From Gammaproteobacteria bacterium (GTDB taxonomy: Bacteria; Pseudomonadota; Gammaproteobacteria; Steroidobacterales; Steroidobacteraceae): a stretch of 5,198 nt of DNA. Under the pieces are notes generated by a model. That model saw nothing but the letters and a program-made list of their open reading frames with translations. It was not told where the DNA came from and did not search any database. The position numbers were made by a program, and so were the translations under genes. Where the stretch lies: positions 1 to 5,198 of the forward strand of contig RFTM01000151.1 of assembly GCA_009923475.1 (NCBI GenBank). Reading direction: 5' to 3'. This document shows positions 1 through 5,198 of the stretch, one piece after another; the first letter of the stretch is position 1; every line of letters starts with the position of its first letter.

Positions 1-1264
1 TGCGGCGCACCGCCGCGGAGAAAGCCTCGGCGCGCGTCTGTCCGCCCGGGCGCGCGAGCGCCTCTCCCACCACGGCGCCCGCCGCGCCCGCCGCGCACAG
101 GCAGAAGATCTCTGCCGGCCCGTGCGCGATCGCGAAGTCGAGGAACGCGCCGCCGAGCCCGTGCGAGGCGCTGAGCGCGAACAGCGCGCCGACCATCACG
201 CCGTTGACGCCGATGACATATATGGTGCCGAGCGCGAACAGGAACCCGAGCAGCCAGGCGATCAGCGCCACCAACAGGTTGTTGGCGAACACCACGCCCG
301 AGATGACCGAGGCCGGCGCGACGCCGAGCAGGCCCTGGGTCCACAGCCGGCCGTCGCCGACCTGCTCGATCATCTGCGGCGACGCGAACAGCCGGATCGA
401 ATCCGGCTCGACGGTGACGAGCCCGTAGCCCGCGAGCGCCGCAAGCGCGAACCCGAGCAGCGTCGCGCCCAGGAAAGGCCGCAACTCGCGCGAGGCGCGC
501 GGCAGCGTCTCTTCGAACACCCGGTCGACCCACTGCCGCAGGGTCGGCGGGTCGTGCCGCAGCGCGAGGTGCAGAGCGGCATGGCGCGCCTCCAACGCCT
601 CGGTGTCGCGGTGCATCGGCGCCTCGATGCGTGCGCGGGCGAGGCGTCGCGCGACCGCGCGGTGCTCGTCGAGCAGCGCATCGACCGCCGCGACGCCGCT
701 GCGACGGCGCAGCGCCGCGTCCGACTTGCCGTCGTCGTAGACCAGCAGCGTGCCGGCGGCGAGGTCGCCGAGCCGCTGGCCGCGACGGTTCACGAGGCTC
801 ATCAGCAGGCCGACGCCGTAGAACACGGGCGCGCTGTCGATGATCCGGAACACGTTGCGCAGCAGCAGCGCGCCGGTCGAGGGCACGCCGCCGTCGAGCG
901 TGCTGATGCGCAGCCCCGCGAAGCGCTTGCCCGGCGTGAGGCCGCGCAGCAGCGTCTCCACCACCGGATGGTAGAGGAGGTAGATGACGACCACGGGGAC
1001 CACCACCGCCGAGTTCCACCAGGCGTCCGGCTCGCGCGGCGGGCGCAGCGTCGCCTCGCCGCCGGAGAGCATCGAGTGCAGCACCGCGCCGGCGGCGTAC
1101 CAGGCGAACGCCAGGGCCACGCGGATGTAGAAATCGACCATGAAGGCATGCGCCCGCGCGCCGGCGCCCGCGACGCGCAGCCGCGCCTCGACGCCCGTGG
1201 CGCTCGGCTCGCGCAGCGCGGGCTGCGACAGGCGGGGGTCCTGGGGCAGGGCGGGCGCCGTCAC
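1..1264 (-). CDS. RDD domain / SpoIIM-like (DUF95) fusion membrane protein, C-terminus cut by window edge
   Basis: I read 421 codons without a stop from GTG at 1264. The start overlaps the prfA stop as GTGA and has a GAGGA motif just upstream. Residues about 25-180 are an RDD domain: Arg37 and Asp44 at the first membrane helix, [11 protein letters not shown] at 110-119, RNVFRIID at 136-143, and [14 protein letters not shown] at 159-172 with the second Asp at 167. A charged helical linker covers about 181-260. Residues about 261-421 resemble stage II sporulation protein M: a helix at 264-285, then paired helices at about 322-366 containing NN at 328-329 and VNG at 353-355, and AHGPAEI at 380-386 before another helix, like the family's HG..E motif. 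The last family helix is probably beyond the edge. Neither domain has an established biochemical role in Proteobacteria; a transport or envelope role would be a guess. RDD and SpoIIM are usually adjacent separate genes, often near MoxR ATPase and DUF58 genes, so such genes may follow off-window. Domain calls are from motif recognition only. Confidence 0.85.
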   Translation of the reverse strand, partial: MTAPALPQDPRLSQPALREPSATGVEARLRVAGAGARAHAFMVDFYIRVALAFAWYAAGAVLHSMLSGGEATLRPPREPDAWWNSAVVVPVVVIYLLYHPVVETLLRGLTPGKRFAGLRISTLDGGVPSTGALLLRNVFRIIDSAPVFYGVGLLMSLVNRRGQRLGDLAAGTLLVYDDGKSDAALRRRSGVAAVDALLDEHRAVARRLARARIEAPMHRDTEALEARHAALHLALRHDPPTLRQWVDRVFEETLPRASRELRPFLGATLLGFALAALAGYGLVTVEPDSIRLFASPQMIEQVGDGRLWTQGLLGVAPASVISGVVFANNLLVALIAWLLGFLFALGTIYVIGVNGVMVGALFALSASHGLGGAFLDFAIAHGPAEIFCLCAAGAAGAVVGEALARPGGQTRAEAFSAAVRR

Positions 1265-2340
1265 GCGTCCTCGCCCAGCAGTTCGGTCTGGTGCTCCTGC
1301 AGCAGCGGCTCGATGAGGTCGTCAAGCCGGCCGTCCATCACTTGTTCGAGCTGGTAGAGCGTGAGCTCGATGCGGTGGTCGGTGACGCGCCCCTGCGGGA
1401 AGTTGTAGGTGCGGATGCGCTCCGAGCGGTCGCCGCTGCCGACCTGCAGCTTGCGCGTGCGCGCCTGCTCGGCGTCGCGCTTTTCCTGTTCCGCCGCGCG
1501 CAGCCGCGCCTTGAGCAAGGCCATCGCGCGGCTGCGGTTCTTGTGCTGCGAGCGCTCGTCCTGGCACTCGACCACGACGCCGGTGGGCAGGTGGGTGATG
1601 CGCACCGCCGAATCGGTCTTGTTGACGTGCTGTCCGCCCGCGCCCGAGGCGCGGAAGGTGTCGATGCGCAGCTCGGCGGGGTCGAGCTCGACATCCTCGA
1701 GCTCGTCGAGCTCGGGCAGGATGGCCACCGTCACCGCCGAGGTATGGATGCGGCCCTGGGATTCGGTGGCCGGCACGCGCTGCACGCGGTGCGTGCCCGA
1801 CTCGAACTTCAGCTTGCCGAACACGCCTTGGCCGACGACCCGGCAGATCACCTCGCGGAACCCGCCGTGCTCGCCCGGGCTCTCGCTCAGCGTCTCCACC
1901 CGCCAGCCCTGGCGCTCGGCATAGCGCGCGTACATGCGCAGCAGGTCGCCGGCAAAGATCGCCGCCTCGTCGCCGCCGGTGCCGGCGCGGATCTCGAGGT
2001 AGATGTCGCGCGCGTCGCGCGGGTCGACCGGCACCAGCATGCGACGCAGCGCCGATTCCTCGGCGGCCAGCGTCCCGTCGAGCCGCCGCGTCTCCTCTTC
2101 GCCGAGCGTGCGCATGGCGGGGTCTTGGTCGAGCGCGAGCGCGCCGGCGGTCTCGCGCTCCGTCTCGAGCGCGCGATAGCCCCGCCAACGCTCGGCGAGC
2201 GGCGTCAGCCGCGCGTACTCCATCGAGGTCTCGCGGAACCGGGCGGATCCGCCGTCCATCGACGGGTCCGCGAGCGCACGGCCGAGCTCTTCCCAATGCT
2301 CGACCTGGCGTTCGAGCCGGCGCCGGATGCTCTCCTTCAT
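1261..2340 (-). CDS. prfA: Peptide chain release factor 1 (RF1)
   Basis: RF1 reads UAG and UAA stop codons in the ribosomal A site and triggers hydrolysis of peptidyl-tRNA in the cytoplasm. The 359-residue product is close to the usual length of about 360. The N-terminal helical domain covers about 1-100. The core contains [20 protein letters not shown] at 117-136. The stop-recognition tripeptide is PAT at 190-192 within [17 protein letters not shown]2 has SPF here, so this is RF1. The catalytic GGQ is at 235-237 within [15 protein letters not shown], and Gln237 is the residue PrmC methylates in this family. The C-terminal RF1 signature [20 protein letters not shown] is at 305-324. The ATG at 2340 has a good ribosome site and gives the expected N-terminus. 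The gene ends in TGA, read by RF2, and overlaps the next gene by four bases. It is the first gene of its transcript, with no hemA upstream and no prmC directly downstream, unlike the common hemA-prfA-prmC order. No frameshift or missing key residue is seen. Confidence 0.98.
   Translation of the reverse strand: MKESIRRRLERQVEHWEELGRALADPSMDGGSARFRETSMEYARLTPLAERWRGYRALETERETAGALALDQDPAMRTLGEEETRRLDGTLAAEESALRRMLVPVDPRDARDIYLEIRAGTGGDEAAIFAGDLLRMYARYAERQGWRVETLSESPGEHGGFREVICRVVGQGVFGKLKFESGTHRVQRVPATESQGRIHTSAVTVAILPELDELEDVELDPAELRIDTFRASGAGGQHVNKTDSAVRITHLPTGVVVECQDERSQHKNRSRAMALLKARLRAAEQEKRDAEQARTRKLQVGSGDRSERIRTYNFPQGRVTDHRIELTLYQLEQVMDGRLDDLIEPLLQEHQTELLGEDA
1268..1272 (-). promoter_or_regulatory. 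Shine-Dalgarno-like site for the RDD-SpoIIM gene
   Basis: The minus strand reads GAGGA three bases before the GTG at 1264-1262. The spacing is short, but the site lies inside the last prfA codons and the start overlaps the prfA stop, so reinitiation by terminating ribosomes is likely. This favours GTG at 1264 over the in-frame ATG at 1141, which would delete the conserved Arg37 of the RDD domain. Confidence 0.5.
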
Positions 2341-2346
2341 GCGTGG

Positions 2347-2352
2347 ACCTGC
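2347..2352 (-). promoter_or_regulatory. Ribosome binding site of prfA
   Basis: The minus strand reads GCAGGT, five of six matching GGAGGT, followed by six bases and the ATG at 2340. This supports the annotated prfA start. Confidence 0.6.
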
Positions 2353-2378
2353 GACATCGTCCGCGGATTCTGTGTGCG

Positions 2379-2403
2379 GGGGCGCAGGCTGACAAGCCGC
2401 CCC
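2379..2403. repeat. GC-rich imperfect inverted repeat in the divergent intergenic region
   Basis: GGGGCG at 2379-2384 pairs exactly with CGCCCC at 2398-2403. Inside it, GCT at 2388-2390 pairs with AGC at 2395-2397 around a four-base loop, leaving three unpaired bases on one side. It would lie in the prfA 5' leader if transcription starts near the -10-like patch at 2415-2420. No T-run follows on either strand, so it is not a normal intrinsic terminator. Chance hairpins are common at this GC content, so a function is uncertain. It also covers where a -35 element for the rightward promoter would be expected. Confidence 0.3.
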
Positions 2404-2414
2404 GTCGCGGTTCC

Positions 2415-2422
2415 GTTATAGT
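2415..2422. promoter_or_regulatory. Candidate bidirectional -10 element between prfA and the TPR gene
   Basis: This is the only AT-rich patch in the 91-bp intergenic region. The plus strand reads TATAGT at 2417-2422, five of six matching the sigma-70 -10 consensus TATAAT. The minus strand reads TATAAC at 2420-2415, also five of six. Rightward, the start would fall near 2428-2431, one to four bases before the TPR-gene ATG. Leftward, the prfA leader would be about 65-70 bases. No convincing -35 lies at 16-18 bp spacing in either direction: the best rightward candidate, CTGACA at 2389-2394, has a 22-bp spacer. The call rests on position and base composition. Confidence 0.45.
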
Positions 2423-2431
2423 GGCCGCAAG

Positions 2432-4201
2432 ATGCGTCCCGTGTCCCGTCTGATGCTCGCCGGTTCCGCCGCTGCGGTGTTGTGGGTGGCTGCCGGCGTG
2501 GCGGTCGCGCAGGATGCGCAGGGCGCGCAGCAGGGCGCCGAGCGTGCCGCGTCAGGGGCTCAAGGCCCGGCGGCCGCGCAAGCCGCCCCTGAAGGCGCCG
2601 GCGAGCGGGGTCTCGCGGCCGGCGATTGCCGCATGGCCGCAGAGGGCTTCGCCGCCGATTCCGCCGCCTCGCGCGATCCGGCGCTCGCCTACCGCGCCAC
2701 CGAGATCGCCAAGGCCTGCGAACATCTCCCGGCGGCCTGGCAGTCCGCGCAGCGCCTGCTCGTGCTCGATCCCGAGAACGTCGATGCGCTGCGGCTCGCC
2801 GGCACCGTTGCGCTCGAGATGGCGCGCTACGAAGACGCGCGCCGCATCTTCCGCGGGCTGCTCTCCAAACCCGACGTCGAGCCCGAGCGCGCGCTGCGCG
2901 ACATCCTGCCGCCGCTCGCCGACGGCGATCTCGCGCCGGCGGCCTGGCAGGTGTTCAAGGACAGCCTCGACCGCGCGACGCTGTCGCCGCAGGTCCTCTC
3001 GCTGCTCGCGCGCATGGCCTGCACGGCCGACGATCTCGCGTCCTGCCAGTCGCTCATCGACGAGGCGCGGGCGCGCGACGGCGGCCGCGATGCGGCCACG
3101 ATCCGCCTCGCGGCGACGGTGGCGGCCGCCCGCGGCGACTCGGACCGGGCGCTCGCCGAGGCGAGGCTCGTGGCGCAGGGCGACCCGGCCAACCACCGCT
3201 TCGCGGTGGTCGAGACCTTGGCGGCGCTCGACCGTCGGGACGAGGCGCGTGCCGAGGTCGAACGCATCGCGAGCGAGCCCGACCAGGCGGTCGAGGCCGA
3301 CCGCCGCCTCGCGCTGCTGGCGCTCGCCGACGGCGACACCGCCGAGGCCGAGCGTCGTTTCGCCGGCCGCCTGCAGCGCCAGGAAGGGTCGGGCGAGGCC
3401 CTGTTCTATCTTTCGTTGATCGCCGAGCGCACCGGTCGCACCGAGGCGGCCCTGCAGGGCTACCAGCAACTGGTCAACGCGGGCGCAGGCCTCGGGCCGC
3501 GCAGCCGTGCGGCGCGGCTGCTGGTGCGGCGCGGCGAGGCGCCCGCCGCGATGCGCATCTTCGACGCCTACCTGCGCAGCGGTCGCGCCGATTTCATCGA
3601 CACCGAGATCGCGCGTGCGCGGTCGCTGGCCGAGGGCGGCATGCACGCGGAGGCGGTGCAGGGGCTGGACCTCGCCCTCGAGCGGCATCCGCAACACCCG
3701 CAGCTGCTCTATCAGCGCGCCGTCGAGCTCGATGCAGGCGGCAAGACCGACGAGGCCATCAAGGTCTTCGAGGCGCTGCTCGCGTCGCGCCCGGAGGATG
3801 CGGCGGTGAGCAACGCGCTCGGCTACACCCTCGCGGACCGTGACCGCCAGTTGCGTCGCGCCGAGAAGCTGGTCCGCGCGGCGCTCGCCCAGCGTCCGGA
3901 CAACGCCGCCTTCATCGACAGCCTCGGTTGGGTGAGGCATCGCCGCGGCAAGTCCCGCGAGGCCGTGCCGCTGCTCGAGCGCGCATGGCGCCTGTCGCGC
4001 GAACCCGAGATCGCCGCGCACTACGGCGAGGTGCTCTGGAAGACCGGCGCGAAGAACGACGCGCGCGCGGTGTGGACCCGCGCGCTGGTGGTTTCGCCTG
4101 ATTCGCAGCCGCTGCGTGACACCATCCAGCGCCTGACGGGCGCGCAGCCCGTCGCCCCGTCCGCAGGCCCGTCGCCGCCGCCCGGCACGTCCAAGCCCTG
4201 A
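2432..4201 (+). CDS. Exported tetratricopeptide repeat (TPR) protein upstream of lolB
   Basis: The 589-residue product starts with a Sec signal peptide: MRPVSR, a hydrophobic stretch to about 20, and a likely cut after AVA (Ala26/Gln27). An Ala/Gln/Gly-rich low-complexity linker follows at about 27-60. The rest is helical repeats. The clearest TPR-like units are at about 98-145 ([20 protein letters not shown] within it), 322-350, 426-455 and 457-520, the last including [20 protein letters not shown] and [20 protein letters not shown]. The tail from 571 is Pro/Ser-rich. There are only four cysteines: 66, 96, 197 and 205. TPR proteins of this type commonly precede lolB and ispE in Beta- and some Gammaproteobacteria; their role is not well defined, and scaffolding in the periplasm is inferred. 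There is no lipobox. No Shine-Dalgarno precedes the ATG at 2432. In-frame alternatives are GTG 2441 and ATG 2453, and they have none either; 2432 keeps the Arg residues of the signal peptide. lolB starts 8 bp after the stop. Confidence 0.9.
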   Translation: MRPVSRLMLAGSAAAVLWVAAGVAVAQDAQGAQQGAERAASGAQGPAAAQAAPEGAGERGLAAGDCRMAAEGFAADSAASRDPALAYRATEIAKACEHLPAAWQSAQRLLVLDPENVDALRLAGTVALEMARYEDARRIFRGLLSKPDVEPERALRDILPPLADGDLAPAAWQVFKDSLDRATLSPQVLSLLARMACTADDLASCQSLIDEARARDGGRDAATIRLAATVAAARGDSDRALAEARLVAQGDPANHRFAVVETLAALDRRDEARAEVERIASEPDQAVEADRRLALLALADGDTAEAERRFAGRLQRQEGSGEALFYLSLIAERTGRTEAALQGYQQLVNAGAGLGPRSRAARLLVRRGEAPAAMRIFDAYLRSGRADFIDTEIARARSLAEGGMHAEAVQGLDLALERHPQHPQLLYQRAVELDAGGKTDEAIKVFEALLASRPEDAAVSNALGYTLADRDRQLRRAEKLVRAALAQRPDNAAFIDSLGWVRHRRGKSREAVPLLERAWRLSREPEIAAHYGEVLWKTGAKNDARAVWTRALVVSPDSQPLRDTIQRLTGAQPVAPSAGPSPPPGTSKP

Positions 4202-4204
4202 GGT
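4200..4204 (+). promoter_or_regulatory. Ribosome binding site of lolB
   Basis: GAGGT overlaps the TGA stop of the TPR gene and is followed by five bases and the ATG at 4210. The overlap points to coupled translation and supports this lolB start. Confidence 0.65.
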
Positions 4205-4209
4205 CCCGC

Positions 4210-4812
4210 ATGCCGCGGTCCCGCGAGTCGCTGCTCCTGTCGCTGCGAGCCGCTGCGCTGCTGCTCGCCGCGTTGGCGCTCGGCGCCTGCGCCGCGATGC
4301 GCACCGCGGCGCTGCCCGACACCGAGCTGCCCGCCGATTGGGGCGCGCGCCGCAGCGTCTTGCAGTCCTGGCCCGGCTTCGAGTTGCGCGGGCGTGTGGC
4401 CGTGGCGCGGGGCGACGAGGGCTTCAGCGGCGCCTTGCGTTGGACGCAGACCGGGGCGCGCGCGCGTCTCGAGGTCGACGGCCCGCTGGGCGTGGGTGGC
4501 GCGCGCTACGACCTCGATCCCGCCGAGGCCGACGGCGCGGCGCTCGAGCGCGCGATCGGCGCGCCGGTGCCCGTGGCGAGCCTGCGTTACTGGCTGCTCG
4601 GCGTGCCCGACCCGGCGTCGGTCGCCGAAGAATCCCTGGACGCCGGGTCGACGCGGCTCGCCTCCCTGCGGCAGGCGGGCTGGTCGGTCGCCTACACGCG
4701 CTACGCGCCCGTCCCGGCCACGCGCCTGGAACTGCCGCAGCTGATCGAGGTCAGCCGCGAAGGCCTGCGCGTCCGGTTGCTGATCGAGGGTTGGCAGGGG
4801 GTTCGACCGTGA
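4210..4812 (+). CDS. lolB: Outer-membrane lipoprotein receptor LolB
   Basis: LolB is itself a lipoprotein. It takes lipoproteins from the periplasmic carrier LolA and inserts them into the outer membrane. The 200-residue product has an Arg-containing N-terminus, a Leu/Ala-rich signal, and the lipobox LGAC at 24-27, so Cys27 would be lipidated. Residue +2 is Ala, not the Asp retention signal, as expected for the outer membrane. Family features in order are [12 protein letters not shown] at 54-65, SGALRWTQ at 73-80, GPLG at 91-94, [12 protein letters not shown] at 124-135, LELPQLIEV at 173-181, and a closing strand ending in EGWQ at 193-196. Leu93 in PLG corresponds to E. coli mature Leu68, the protruding-loop leucine reported as important for membrane localisation. 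Compared from memory with E. coli LolB, the stretch between PLG and the PVPV that precedes the Trp-containing segment is about 14 residues shorter, so part of the beta barrel may be reduced. The gene lies between the TPR gene and ispE, the usual context. The start has a good ribosome site. Confidence 0.93.
   Translation: MPRSRESLLLSLRAAALLLAALALGACAAMRTAALPDTELPADWGARRSVLQSWPGFELRGRVAVARGDEGFSGALRWTQTGARARLEVDGPLGVGGARYDLDPAEADGAALERAIGAPVPVASLRYWLLGVPDPASVAEESLDAGSTRLASLRQAGWSVAYTRYAPVPATRLELPQLIEVSREGLRVRLLIEGWQGVRP
4796..4801 (+). promoter_or_regulatory. Ribosome binding site deciding the GTG start of ispE
   Basis: AGGGGG, five of six matching AGGAGG, lies inside the last lolB codons and is followed by seven bases and the GTG at 4809. 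It supports this non-ATG start. There is no in-frame ATG before the conserved PAKLNL motif. Confidence 0.65.
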
Positions 4813-5198
4813 CCGGCGGTGCGGTCCCTGCCGCGGACGGGCTCGCCTGGTGGCCCGCGCCCGCCAAGCTCAATCTTTGCCTGCATGTCGTCGGCCGGCG
4901 CGCCGACGGCTATCACGAGCTGCAGACGGTCTTCCAGCTCATCGACCTCTGCGACCTGCTGGCGTTCGAGGTCGACCCCTCCGGCGCGGTCCTGCGGGTC
5001 GATGACGCCGCGGCCGCGCCCGGCGCGCTCGCCGGCATACCCTCCGACGACGACCTCGTGGTCCGCGCGGCGCGCGCCCTGCAGTCGGCCTCCGGTGCGA
5101 GGCTCGGCGTGCGCATCCGTGTCCGCAAGCGCATCCCCATGGGCGGCGGGCTCGGCGGCGGCAGCTCCGATGCCGCCACCACGCTGCGCGCGCTCGAC
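4809..5198 (+). CDS. ispE: 4-diphosphocytidyl-2-C-methyl-D-erythritol kinase, C-terminus cut by window edge
   Basis: IspE phosphorylates the 2-hydroxyl of CDP-methylerythritol with ATP in the cytoplasmic MEP pathway to isopentenyl diphosphate. It is a GHMP-family kinase. The window holds the first 130 codons, less than half of the usual 280-300 residues, all in frame to the last base. Visible motifs are [20 protein letters not shown] at 18-37, with the conserved active-site-region Lys20 (E. coli Lys10); [11 protein letters not shown] at 39-49; [11 protein letters not shown] at 81-91; and the ATP-binding glycine loop [17 protein letters not shown] at 110-126. The second catalytic residue, an Asp further on, is off-window. 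I chose GTG at 4809 because it overlaps the lolB stop as GTGA and has a well-placed ribosome site. It adds about ten residues before the core compared with E. coli. The overlap implies translational coupling to lolB. In related genomes a ribose-phosphate pyrophosphokinase gene often follows, which cannot be checked here. Confidence 0.97.
   Translation, partial: MTGGAVPAADGLAWWPAPAKLNLCLHVVGRRADGYHELQTVFQLIDLCDLLAFEVDPSGAVLRVDDAAAAPGALAGIPSDDDLVVRAARALQSASGARLGVRIRVRKRIPMGGGLGGGSSDAATTLRALD

Noticed and set aside
215..224. AT-rich CATATATG inside the RDD-SpoIIM gene, looking like a -10 element
   Set aside because: It encodes the Ile-Tyr of the conserved helix pair with one rare ATA codon, and no gene start lies suitably downstream on either strand.
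122..1357. A 411-codon plus-strand open frame opposite the RDD-SpoIIM gene
   Set aside because: The composition is Arg/Ala/Glu/Gln-rich without any domain, it crosses the end of prfA, and the minus strand carries clear family motifs. It is a GC-driven shadow.
2389..2394. CTGACA as a -35 element for the TPR promoter
   Set aside because: It matches five of six consensus bases, but the spacer to TATAGT would be 22 bp, well beyond the usual 16-18.
2379..2403. The inverted repeat as a rho-independent terminator
   Set aside because: No T-run follows on either strand, and both flanking genes point away from it, so there is no transcript to end there.
1291..2421. A 376-codon plus-strand open frame and other frames over prfA
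   Set aside because: The conserved RF1 protein on the minus strand explains the whole region. Long opposite frames are expected at this GC content.
2552..4021. A 489-codon minus-strand frame and several shorter frames inside the TPR gene
   Set aside because: They lack recognisable motifs and a ribosome site, and are compositionally odd. The plus-strand product has a signal peptide, TPR units and the expected operon context.

Overview
The window is very GC-rich (roughly 70-75% by eye) and densely coded. Five protein genes lie in two divergent groups around one 91-bp intergenic region (2341-2431). LolB is known mainly from Beta- and Gammaproteobacteria, and an envelope TPR gene followed by lolB and ispE is a familiar order there, so I infer a high-GC beta- or gammaproteobacterium. 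The genus cannot be told. I see no mobile element, CRISPR array, rRNA or tRNA, and no intrinsic terminator.

Left, minus strand: prfA (peptide chain release factor 1) runs from 2340 to 1261. A GTG-started membrane protein gene follows with a 4-base GTGA overlap and runs off the left edge. That gene joins an RDD domain to a stage II sporulation protein M (SpoIIM/DUF95)-like domain in one reading frame. No other gene fits in 1-1264; the long opposite-strand frames there are GC-rich shadows.

Centre: the intergenic region holds the only AT-rich patch between genes, GTTATAGT at 2415-2422. It reads as a -10-like element on both strands. On the plus strand it lies so close to the next ATG that the TPR gene may have almost no leader. 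A GC-rich imperfect inverted repeat lies on the prfA side.

Right, plus strand: an exported 589-residue TPR protein, then lolB (outer-membrane lipoprotein receptor of the Lol pathway), then ispE (CDP-ME kinase of the MEP isoprenoid pathway). The gaps are 8 bp and then a 4-bp GTGA overlap, so this looks like one operon. ispE is cut by the right edge after 130 codons.

Most of the window is conserved housekeeping content. The points worth a second look are the RDD-SpoIIM fusion coupled to prfA, the missing usual neighbours of prfA (hemA and prmC), the possibly leaderless and bidirectional promoter, the shortened core of LolB, and the paired cysteines of the TPR protein. Nothing here amounts to a clearly new biological system.
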